In this document: positions 6,680 to 12,703 of the stretch, piece after piece
Layout of the letters: the number at the start of each line of letters is the position of its first letter
Position numbering within the stretch: the first letter of the stretch is position 1
Assembly: GCA_021846065.1 (NCBI GenBank)
Contig: JAJZCP010000026.1
Location: 1 to 12,703 of the forward strand
Source of the DNA: Acidobacteriota bacterium
Lineage (GTDB): Bacteria > Acidobacteriota > Terriglobia > Terriglobales > Acidobacteriaceae
Direction of reading: 5' to 3'
DNA length: 12,703 bases
Notes under the pieces: model-generated
What the model was told of the DNA's origin: nothing
The model's input: only the letters and a program-made list of their open reading frames with translations
Databases searched by the model: none
Translations under genes and position numbers: made by a program

Positions 6680-6695
6680 TGCGTCTGCCGTGCCA
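6680..6695 (-). promoter_or_regulatory. Sigma-54-like (-24/-12) promoter upstream of flgD
   Basis: Read on the minus strand, TGGCACG (6695-6689) matches the sigma-54 -24 element exactly. The invariant GC of the -12 element falls at the right distance (ACGCA, 6684-6680, against consensus TTGCA, two mismatches). Transcription would start near 6668, leaving a leader of about 40 bases before flgD. Sigma-54 control of hook genes is known in several bacteria with a flagellar hierarchy. Here it is a sequence match only, and no activator site was identified. Confidence 0.45.
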
Positions 6696-6746
6696 AAGAC
6701 AACCCCGAGCGATGGAGAAACTCTCATTGGAAAGATACTGTTCCAT

Positions 6747-6775
6747 CTCAAAGCTTCCTGCTTTCACGCTTTGAG
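6747..6775 (-). other. Hairpin just after the fliK stop
   Basis: CTCAAAGC (6747-6754) and GCTTTGAG (6768-6775) form a perfect 8-bp stem around a 13-base loop, starting 7 bases after the fliK stop. On the minus strand the next bases are ATGGAACAG, with no T run, so it does not look like a simple intrinsic terminator. It could reduce read-through from fliK into flgD or act as an mRNA processing element. The 154-bp fliK-flgD gap holds no convincing gene. Confidence 0.4.
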
Positions 6776-6782
6776 TCTCCCG

Positions 6783-9143
6783 TCATGCGCGAACCGAGAT
6801 CGTCTGACCCACCCCGATGCGAGCCGCCTCCACACGCATCTCGTTCTGCATGGCGTGCTCGGCGCTTCCACGCTCCAGTGTGGCCGGGGAAAATCCTGCT
6901 GGAGTGAGAGAACCTGACTCGACTCCGCCAACCGCTCCAACGGCATTGAGGCCAGGACGATTTCCACCTGCACTCTCGCCCGCACTCTGCCTGGAACTAC
7001 GCTCCGAACCGCGCTCCGAAGCACCGCCCGCCAATCCCTGCTGCGCGGCCTGCGCCATGCTTTCCATAGGGCTCGAATTCGGCGTGCGCCCCTGATCCAT
7101 GGCTCCGCCTGAGTTCATCGCTCCGCCGTGATCGGTCGTCATCGCCGCCATACTCGACGGCATCCCGACGGCCAGCCGATCGACCGGCGTCGCCCGTTGC
7201 GCCAGCCAGCCTCCAAGCGATCCAAGCTGACCCTCCAGCGCCTGGCGCGCAGCCTCTGAACTAGGCACCAGCGTGGCCTGAACCCCACCCGCAATCTGAC
7301 GCGCTTGCAGCTCCACATACCCTAGCCGCGCATCCTGATAGCCCACCGAAAGACTCGTCCCACCCGACGCCATCCTCGCGGTCTGGACCGGATTCCAGGC
7401 TCCAGTGGCCGCATCCAGCGACTCAAAGACCTGCCCGGGATGCTGCGCCGGAGCCGAGTGTCCATTGGCTGGAGTCGCGGTCACCGATGCTGCGCCGGAA
7501 GTTGCGCCAGAAGTAGCTCCGGTGACCGTTGCGCCCATGACCATTGCCGGACTCTCTCCGGGATGGCCCGCCATCGTTGCGGCCCAGGTTCCGGCCTGCG
7601 GTGCGCTCCCCGAGGGTTGTGCCGCGCCATGCATCGACGCGCCGGACTTTGAAGCCGCAGAGGAATCGGAGGCGGAAATATGCCCGGTTCCTGATCCCGA
7701 AGCCGATACAGACGTCGATGCCGAACCCAAATCCTGGCCTTGCGTCGTTGGCCCACCCGACGACGAAGGCAAACTCGTCGTGGTTGTGCCCGAAGCGGTT
7801 ATATTGGCTGCGCCTGTGCCTGTCTGGCTCGCTTGAGTGGAGACGGACTGCGATGGAATCGTCGGCGAGACGGGCTTGCCGGTAACGTCGGCAATCGACT
7901 GGGAAGCGCTGGAGGCCGCCGACAACTGCGTCGAAGCTGCGGGAAGTGACCGTTCACCGGCTGCCAGCTCGGGCAATCGCATCGTGGCGACGGCGGGCGG
8001 AATAGGCTGGGCCGACTTCCCCAGCTTGGCTGCCCCATCCACGCCCACATAGGTCGTCTGCGCCATGGCGGCGGAAAAATTGCCACTGTTCCCAAGCTGA
8101 GCACTGGGCTGGCCAGGCTGACCGGGAGGATTGGATCCGGATTGCACCACGCCCGATTTGATCGGCTGCGGTAGAGTCGTCGGGAAGGCTTCCCGCCCAC
8201 TGGCCAAGCCCGCATCGACAGCACTTGCTCCGAAGGCCAATCCGCCGGGCAGCGGAGCACTGGACGACGCTGGGCTGGGCTGGGCTGAGATGGACTGGGC
8301 TGAGCTGGACTGAGCTGGGCTGGGCTGGGCTGAGATGGACTGGGCTGAGCTGGACTGAGCTGGGCTGGGCTGGGCTGAGATGGACTGGGCTGAGCTGGAC
8401 TGGGCTGATCTGGATGGTGTTGGAAGCAGCGCTGGAATCGGTGCCGGCATCGGAGGCACTGGAGCGGCTATATGCATCCCGCTCGACGAAGCCGGAGACG
8501 CAACGCTCTTCTGTGCTGCGCTTGCCTCCTTTTGGGTTGCCGAGTGCATCTTGGCAGAGGACGTCTTAAGCGCAGCCGTAGTAATCTCGGCTCGAATCGA
8601 AATCACCTTTGTTTGTGCGGCCGCCGGGGAAGTGGCTGGCAAAACCTGAGAAGCGGCCAGCATACTCTCGGTCGCGGCCAGGCTGCCAACCTCCATCCCG
8701 GACGCCGTTGCAGTGGCCACAGCCGCTTGCTGCGCAGCCATTTGCGTCGTAGCTGCTTGCACAGTCCCGGAACGCTGGGCAGTATCCTGCGCGGACACAA
8801 CCGTGAGCGCTTGTCCGGCGCCAAGCGCCGATTCTCCATCCACGGATGCATGTTGGTAAAAATCAAAGACTTTGGCCCACAGAGCCTTCTGTGGCTCGGC
8901 ACCTGCACTGCCCGCGCTTCCCGGCGTGGGAGCAACCGGAGCGCCGCTGGCGGAGTGGGCTGTCTGGGTCTGTTGTGGAGAGATCGGGCTGCCCGGTATC
9001 GCCGTCAACGCCGCCAGCAGACCGGCAATGCCACCGGAGTCCGTCGGTACGCCCGAGCTTCCGCTCGTCGTTCCCGCTGCTCCGGCAATGTTGGTAACCA
9101 GCGCCATGCCCGGCAACCCGTGCAGCTTGCATGCCATCCGCAC
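6783..9143 (-). CDS. fliK: FliK flagellar hook-length control protein, unusually long
   Basis: FliK is secreted during hook growth. Its N-terminal part acts as a length ruler and its C-terminal domain acts on FlhB to switch export to filament substrates. The 786-residue product is far longer than enterobacterial FliK (about 375-405 aa) and is dominated by Ala/Ser/Gln/Pro/Thr-rich low-complexity sequence. A FliK C-terminal (Flg_hook) domain is visible at about 595-660: DARLGYVELQARQIAGGVQA, then TLVPSSEAARQALEGQLGSL and GGWLAQRATPVDRLAVG. It is followed by about 125 Ser/Gly-rich residues. Residues 248-292 are a perfect tandem repeat. The start is uncertain: GTG at 9143, ATG at 9137 and ATG at 9107 (MALVTNIAG) are all possible and none has a good ribosome site. 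The next genes, flgD and flgE, encode the hook it measures. Confidence 0.84.
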   Translation of the reverse strand: MRMACKLHGLPGMALVTNIAGAAGTTSGSSGVPTDSGGIAGLLAALTAIPGSPISPQQTQTAHSASGAPVAPTPGSAGSAGAEPQKALWAKVFDFYQHASVDGESALGAGQALTVVSAQDTAQRSGTVQAATTQMAAQQAAVATATASGMEVGSLAATESMLAASQVLPATSPAAAQTKVISIRAEITTAALKTSSAKMHSATQKEASAAQKSVASPASSSGMHIAAPVPPMPAPIPALLPTPSRSAQSSSAQSISAQPSPAQSSSAQSISAQPSPAQSSSAQSISAQPSPASSSAPLPGGLAFGASAVDAGLASGREAFPTTLPQPIKSGVVQSGSNPPGQPGQPSAQLGNSGNFSAAMAQTTYVGVDGAAKLGKSAQPIPPAVATMRLPELAAGERSLPAASTQLSAASSASQSIADVTGKPVSPTIPSQSVSTQASQTGTGAANITASGTTTTSLPSSSGGPTTQGQDLGSASTSVSASGSGTGHISASDSSAASKSGASMHGAAQPSGSAPQAGTWAATMAGHPGESPAMVMGATVTGATSGATSGAASVTATPANGHSAPAQHPGQVFESLDAATGAWNPVQTARMASGGTSLSVGYQDARLGYVELQARQIAGGVQATLVPSSEAARQALEGQLGSLGGWLAQRATPVDRLAVGMPSSMAAMTTDHGGAMNSGGAMDQGRTPNSSPMESMAQAAQQGLAGGASERGSERSSRQSAGESAGGNRPGLNAVGAVGGVESGSLTPAGFSPATLERGSAEHAMQNEMRVEAARIGVGQTISVRA
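8266..8415. repeat. 45-bp in-frame tandem repeat in fliK
   Basis: Two identical 45-bp units (8281-8325 and 8326-8370) are followed by 30 identical bases of a third (8371-8400) and preceded by 12 matching bases (8269-8280); the flanks are degenerate. Each unit consists of three related 15-bp subunits such as TGGGCTGAGATGGAC and TGGGCTGAGCTGGAC. In the fliK frame they encode pentapeptides of the form [SP]AQ[SP][SI] (SAQSI, SAQPS, PAQSS). Exact identity at the DNA level points to recent expansion by slippage or unequal recombination. Confidence 0.95.
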
Positions 9144-9170
9144 GGGTAACCGTTAAGGGAAGATTCATTG

Positions 9171-9191
9171 AAAACTTCCCACGCAGGGAAG
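9171..9191 (-). terminator. Probable intrinsic terminator of the aminotransferase gene
   Basis: On the minus strand CTTCCC (9191-9186), TGCGT and GGGAAG (9180-9175) form a 6-bp stem with a five-base loop, followed directly by TTTT (9174-9171). It lies 11 bases past the aminotransferase stop and before fliK. The stem and T tract are short, so termination may be incomplete. It marks the boundary between the metabolic genes and the flagellar block. Confidence 0.55.
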
Positions 9192-9202
9192 CGACGCTGC
9201 TG

Positions 9203-10573
9203 CTATCGCCCGAATATCTCTGCCTCGGCTTCGCCGAGCGCTTCTTCCAGAATGTCCAGCGCTACGGTCGCCTCTTCACGACTGACAATCAGAGGAGGGC
9301 AAAGCCGGATCGAGGTTTCGCCGCAGCCGAGGATGAGCAGACCCTTTTCAAAGCACAGCTCTTCCACGCGGTTGCGCAGATTGGGCGCGACTTCGCGCGT
9401 CGCCTTGTCGGCCACCAGTTCCAGCCCGATCATCAGCCCGCGTCCGCGCACGTCGCCGACGCTGCGATGCGTCTGCTTCCAGCCTTCGAGCCGCGCGAGA
9501 ATCTCCGCGCCAACCTTGGCTGCATTGGGAATGGCTTCGCGTTCGAGAATATCCATCGTCGCCAGCGCCGCGGCAATCGCCACCGGATTGCCACCAAAGG
9601 TGGAGGCGTGGGAACCGGGCACCCAGTCCATGACCTCGGCCTTGGCCATGCAGACGCTCAGCGGCATTCCCGAAGCAATTCCCTTCGCGGAGCAGACGAT
9701 ATCCGGCTCCACGCCGGTATGCTGAATGGCCCACCACTTGCCCGTGCGTCCCGCGCCGGACTGCACCTCGTCGGCGACCAGCAGAATTCCGTGCCGGTCG
9801 CAGATGGCGCGCAGTTCCTGCATAAAGACGGTCGGCGCCACCACATAACCGCCTTCCCCTTGAATCGGCTCGACAAAGATTGCCGCCACCTCTTCCGGAG
9901 CGAGTACAGTCTTGAAAAGCTTCTCTTCGATGAAGCGCGCGCAGCCCAGCGCAAAGGCTTCTTCGGCCTGAGGTCCGCCCGAGCAGCCGCGATAGGTATA
10001 GGGATAGCGCACATGCGTCACGCCTGGCACCAGCGGAGCAAAGCGACGCTTCTGCTGCGGTTTGGAAGCCGTCAGGCTTAGCGCGCCCATTGTTCGTCCA
10101 TGAAACGCCCCGTAAAACGCGATGACCTGCTGCCGTTTGGTGTGATATCGCGCCAGCTTCAGCGCGCACTCCAATGCTTCTGCGCCGGAGTTGCCGAAGT
10201 AGAATCGATGCGGCCCTTTCATGGGAGCAATCGCCGAAAGCCGCTCGGCAAACTGCGGCATCAGCTCGTAATAAAAATCCGTGCCAGACAGATGAAGCAG
10301 TTCGCCTGCCTGCTTTTGAATCGCAGCCACCACCTCGGGATGGCAGTGCCCGGTAGAAGTCACAGCAATTCCGGCTGCGAAGTCCAGAAATTCATTTCCG
10401 TCCACATCCTCGATGCGGAGTCCGCGACCGCGCTTGGCCACCAGCGGATACCCGCGCGTATAGCTGGGTGACATCAGCGCCTCGTCCCGCGCAACCACGG
10501 CTGCCGCCTTCGGTCCCGGCAAATTTCCCTTCAACTTTGGCCCAAAGGCCGCATGCAATGCCTGGCGATCCAT
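9203..10573 (-). CDS. Class III PLP-dependent aminotransferase (acetylornithine / 4-aminobutyrate / ornithine aminotransferase-like)
   Basis: This cytoplasmic enzyme would move an amino group from an omega- or alpha-amino donor to a 2-oxo acid using pyridoxal phosphate. The 456-residue product has the whole class III fold: substrate-side SPSYTRGYPLVAKRG (35-49), DVDGNEFLDFAAGIAVTSTG (56-75), phosphate-binding GNSGAEA (127-133), FYGAFHGRT (153-161), the cofactor aspartate in ADEVQSGAGRTGK (D268), the Schiff-base lysine K297 in SAKGIASGMPLS, and the phosphate-contacting T325 in HASTFGGNP. Length is normal. The N-terminal LPGPK motif and the SGTDFYYE segment place it near the broad-specificity ornithine/GABA aminotransferases, some of which are amino-acid racemases, so I leave the substrate open. 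The ATG at 10573 has GGAG six bases upstream. A hairpin terminator follows the gene. Confidence 0.93.
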   Translation of the reverse strand: MDRQALHAAFGPKLKGNLPGPKAAAVVARDEALMSPSYTRGYPLVAKRGRGLRIEDVDGNEFLDFAAGIAVTSTGHCHPEVVAAIQKQAGELLHLSGTDFYYELMPQFAERLSAIAPMKGPHRFYFGNSGAEALECALKLARYHTKRQQVIAFYGAFHGRTMGALSLTASKPQQKRRFAPLVPGVTHVRYPYTYRGCSGGPQAEEAFALGCARFIEEKLFKTVLAPEEVAAIFVEPIQGEGGYVVAPTVFMQELRAICDRHGILLVADEVQSGAGRTGKWWAIQHTGVEPDIVCSAKGIASGMPLSVCMAKAEVMDWVPGSHASTFGGNPVAIAAALATMDILEREAIPNAAKVGAEILARLEGWKQTHRSVGDVRGRGLMIGLELVADKATREVAPNLRNRVEELCFEKGLLILGCGETSIRLCPPLIVSREEATVALDILEEALGEAEAEIFGR

Positions 10574-10930
10574 ATCCCTCTCCGTATCTTGATCCTTCTG
10601 GTTGTGGCTTTCACTCAGACTGGCGATGCGTCCTTGTCGGATGCATCACAAAAGCCTTTGCGCGACCGGGACGCGAGCAAACGCCGCACAAGCGCCTGGC
10701 GGCCCGCACCGAAATCAGGAAGATTGGATCAGGTTAATCGCCGGAGAAGAGATTGGGGCGGCTCTGGCATGGGCGCGGCAACAGCGCTTCGGCTGCCGTA
10801 TCTTCGCTCCGCATGGCAAATTTCTGGATCAAGCCGCACCTCTTGTCTGCTCATCGCAGGACATGGCTGGAGCATACCACGATACGCGGCTGTTCAGCGA
10901 GGCGAAGCTGCCCTGGCCTGCGGTGTGCGC
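10574..10930. other. 357-bp intergenic region without a convincing gene
   Basis: This gap separates the Coa1-like gene from the aminotransferase. On the minus strand all three frames are broken by stops within short distances. A plus-strand frame is open at 10602-11006, but it runs into the antisense of the Coa1-like gene and has no ribosome site that I can see. A minus-strand TGGTATGCT (10879-10871) resembles an extended -10 box, but the matching -35 position is poor. The aminotransferase promoter probably lies somewhere here. I found no tRNA, terminator or repeat. Confidence 0.5.
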
Positions 10931-11353
10931 TTACGGCGTGCAATGGCGGCTACTATCGGAGATGAGTTGGATCGGAGAGCCACTCTCAGCGGCAAATTCA
11001 AGCTGACAAACGCGCCATTGCCTGGCCTGCTGCCGGGCAATCTCGGTCAGCGTGCCCAGCCCCTTTGGCCCACTCAGCCCGATGGTCAGTTGCGCTGCAC
11101 CGTTGCCTTTTTGCGAGCGCGCCCAGCCTTGAATCGGCCAGGCAGGAACAATCGGCGTGCCCAGACGAGCCACCACGGCTGCCGAGCTTTGCGCAGCAAA
11201 GATTGCCGGATCAGCCGCTGCCTGTTTCCGCGCACTGGCCATGAACCATTGCAGCGCGCCAAGAATCAGTGCCGGAAAGACGCACAGGACCACGGCCAGC
11301 ACCCAGAGATTACGCCGGGAACGCGATACGTTCTCCTGTTCGGAAGCGCTCAA
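10931..11353 (-). CDS. Small membrane-anchored protein resembling the Coa1 family (cytochrome oxidase assembly factor 1-like)
   Basis: The 140-residue product has a charged N-terminus (ASEQENVSRSRR), one membrane helix at about 16-37 (LWVLAVVLCVFPALILGALQ) and then a soluble domain, probably periplasmic. The domain shows the Coa1 pattern: an Ala-rich helix and VVARLGTPI (60-68), a strand pair around GNGAAQLTIGLSGPKGLGTL (83-102), and a final strand after QWRVCQLEF (112-120). Coa1 proteins assist cytochrome c oxidase assembly in mitochondria; the role of bacterial relatives is largely unknown, so no function is assigned. The start is TTG at 11353, overlapping the M24 peptidase stop as TTGA. 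The nearest GGAG is about 11 bases upstream and the frame has no better start, so translation probably depends on coupling to the peptidase gene. Confidence 0.7.
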   Translation of the reverse strand: MSASEQENVSRSRRNLWVLAVVLCVFPALILGALQWFMASARKQAAADPAIFAAQSSAAVVARLGTPIVPAWPIQGWARSQKGNGAAQLTIGLSGPKGLGTLTEIARQQARQWRVCQLEFAAESGSPIQLISDSSRHCTP

Positions 11354-12546
11354 ATCCGCACCAGCTCCCTCTGTCGCGCCCCGGTCACCCAGGCGCGGCC
11401 TGCCTCCGTCAACATATTGATCTCGCTGCGCACGCCAAACTCGCCCGGCAGATACACTCCCGGCTCCACGCTGAAGCAGGTTTGCGGCAGGATCAGACGC
11501 TCGTCGTGCGTCTCCAAGTCATCCAGATGCGCGCCCGTTCCGTGCAATTCAGCGGCGATATTATGCCCGGTCCGATGGGTGAAATACTCGCCGAAACCTG
11601 CCGCTGCAATTACTCGGCGCGCGGCTTGATCCGGCTCAAATCCGCGAATCTCACGACCGGCGGAAAAGGCATTCTCGACCAAGGAGATCGCCGCATCGCG
11701 CGCTGCCCTGACCGCGGCAAAAACCGCCTGCTCGCGCTCGGTTGGCTCGCGTCCAATCACGCCCGTCCACGTTACATCGTAGTGAATGGCAGGCTTGCCG
11801 TCGGCGAGCGGCTTTTGTTGCCGACCCCAGATATCGATCAGCAGAAAATCGCCATTGCGGATGGCGCGTGAACGCTCCGCAGTCGGCTCGTAGTGCGAGT
11901 CGGCGCTGTTCGGGCCAACGCTGACGTTCGGACCGTTCTCCCACACCAGTCCCTCACGCCGCAGAGCCTCGGCCAGCCACTGCATCATCGTGTATTCGGT
12001 GAACCCGCCGCTGCGATCTGCCGCTCGCACGCGCACGCCAATCTCCTGCCACGCTGCTTTCAGAACCCCGTCGATAACCCGCTGCGCTGCGGCGTGCGAG
12101 GCCATCTGTTCCTCGCTTAGCACGGCCTCAAAACGGCTTACCAGGTCCGCCGAGCTGACAATCTCCTTGCCCAGCTCGCGCAGAAACTCGACCGTTCCGG
12201 CATCCACCATCGAGAGGTAGAGAATCGCGTTGCGCGGCGAGTACTGCATGGCAATCTTCTCTGCGCCAACCAGCATCGCTTGCAGCTCCGCCTCAAGCTC
12301 CTGCCAGGACGAGTAGGCGCGCTTCACTCCCGGCAACGCGTCGAGCCGAAAGGACTCAATCCGATGCACCAGCTTCTTAGGCTCGCCGTTGGCTGGCACA
12401 AAGTAGTACCAGCGGCGTGTTACATGTGCCGCCGGGTCCAGTCCCAGCACACGCCCGGCAATCGGGTCACGGTGATGATGGTCATAGAACAGCCAGCCAT
12501 CCAGCCCCTGTTCACGGATTGCCGCTTGGATCTCATTGATCTGCAT
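11350..12546 (-). CDS. M24-family metallopeptidase (Xaa-Pro dipeptidase/aminopeptidase-like)
   Basis: M24 peptidases with the pita-bread fold remove N-terminal residues, often before proline, using two metal ions. The 398-residue product has an N-terminal creatinase-like domain (about 1-140, beginning MQINEIQAAIREQGLDGWLF) and the C-terminal catalytic domain. All five expected metal ligands are present: D238 (LLIDIWG), D257 (IHYDVTWTG), H328 (HRTGHNI), E361 (SVEPGVY) and E375 (VRSEINML). H335 in AELHGTGAH matches the conserved second histidine. No signal peptide is visible, so it is probably cytoplasmic. The ATG at 12546 has no Shine-Dalgarno; a weak TATTCT lies six bases before it, so the message could be leaderless. 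The gene overlaps the Coa1-like gene by TTGA. True substrate is unknown; prolidase-like is the usual inference. Confidence 0.93.
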   Translation of the reverse strand: MQINEIQAAIREQGLDGWLFYDHHHRDPIAGRVLGLDPAAHVTRRWYYFVPANGEPKKLVHRIESFRLDALPGVKRAYSSWQELEAELQAMLVGAEKIAMQYSPRNAILYLSMVDAGTVEFLRELGKEIVSSADLVSRFEAVLSEEQMASHAAAQRVIDGVLKAAWQEIGVRVRAADRSGGFTEYTMMQWLAEALRREGLVWENGPNVSVGPNSADSHYEPTAERSRAIRNGDFLLIDIWGRQQKPLADGKPAIHYDVTWTGVIGREPTEREQAVFAAVRAARDAAISLVENAFSAGREIRGFEPDQAARRVIAAAGFGEYFTHRTGHNIAAELHGTGAHLDDLETHDERLILPQTCFSVEPGVYLPGEFGVRSEINMLTEAGRAWVTGARQRELVRI

Positions 12547-12615
12547 GAGGACAGAATAGCCGACGAGCGGCCCTGCTTGCCGCGGCTGAGCCTCGTGAGA
12601 TACCTGCGCCGAAGT

Positions 12616-12703
12616 TCAGCGCCAGTCGTCGGAGCCGCTTCTGGCCGCTTCGTTCATCGCCGTTTCAAACCCTGTGTGTTTTTTAATCAAAATATCGCCA
12701 AAT
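12616..12703 (-). CDS. Possible 3' end of an unidentified gene (runs off the right edge)
   Basis: One minus-strand frame is open from the window edge to a TGA at 12618-12616, giving a 28-residue C-terminus (FGDILIKKHTGFETAMNEAA, then RSGSDDWR). The residue mix looks protein-like, but an open frame this short is often chance and I do not recognise the family. If real, it ends 69 bases before the M24 peptidase start, in the same direction, and could share its transcript. Confidence 0.35.
   Translation of the reverse strand, partial: FGDILIKKHTGFETAMNEAARSGSDDWR

Noticed and set aside
6450..6767. Minus-strand GTG-started 105-codon frame between fliK and flgD
   Set aside because: It starts inside the hairpin loop, has no proper ribosome site and runs out of frame into the conserved part of flgD.
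8266..8415. Tandem repeat as a possible CRISPR array
   Set aside because: Units follow each other with no unique spacers and the period preserves the fliK reading frame.
8225..8569. Plus-strand frame with repeated WAGLRWTGLSW-type residues
   Set aside because: It is the antisense reading of the fliK tandem repeat; the repeat makes every frame look periodic.
10553..11629. Plus-strand open frame (358 codons) across the aminotransferase start, the gap and the Coa1-like gene
   Set aside because: It overlaps three supported minus-strand features, its composition is basic and irregular, and no ribosome site is evident.

Overview
The window (about 60% G+C by eye) is a block of flagellar biosynthesis genes, with a short block of unrelated metabolic and membrane genes to its right. 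Every gene I can support lies on the minus strand, so the order of transcription runs from right to left. The protein families, the G+C and the Gly/Ser/Pro/Ala-rich secreted proteins suggest a soil-type Gram-negative bacterium. Acidobacteriota (Terriglobia) is my best guess, but this is family-level impression and not proof.

Right-hand block (about 12703 to 9171): the possible 3' end of an unidentified gene at the window edge; an M24-family metallopeptidase (Xaa-Pro dipeptidase-like); a small single-span membrane protein resembling the Coa1 family of cytochrome oxidase assembly factors, whose TTG start overlaps the peptidase stop; a gap of about 360 bp with no convincing gene; then a class III PLP aminotransferase (acetylornithine/GABA/ornithine aminotransferase-like) that ends in a small hairpin plus T-tract terminator.

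Flagellar block (9143 to 1): fliK (hook-length control, very long and with an internal 45-bp tandem repeat), then flgD (hook cap, short form with a Gly-Ser linker) and flgE (hook), then a gap of about 280 bp holding hairpins and a promoter-like element. The switch and export-gate genes follow: fliN, fliO-like, fliP, fliQ, fliR, flhB and the first codons of flhA. From fliN onward the genes are tightly packed, with ATGA/GTGA stop-start overlaps at fliN/fliO, fliO/fliP and flhB/flhA, which suggests translational coupling.

How they work together: FliP, FliQ, FliR, FlhB and FlhA form the inner-membrane export gate. FliO helps assemble FliP. FliN is part of the cytoplasmic C-ring. FlgD caps the growing hook while FlgE subunits polymerise. 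FliK measures hook length and acts on the C-terminal domain of FlhB to switch export from hook to filament substrates. The window therefore holds the whole hook-length-to-export-switch circuit (fliK, flgD, flgE, flhB). I saw no clearly new system. The oddities lie inside the known parts: a FliO-like protein with no visible membrane segment, a FlgD without its usual C-terminal domains, no fliL or fliM between flgE and fliN, and a repeat array in FliK.
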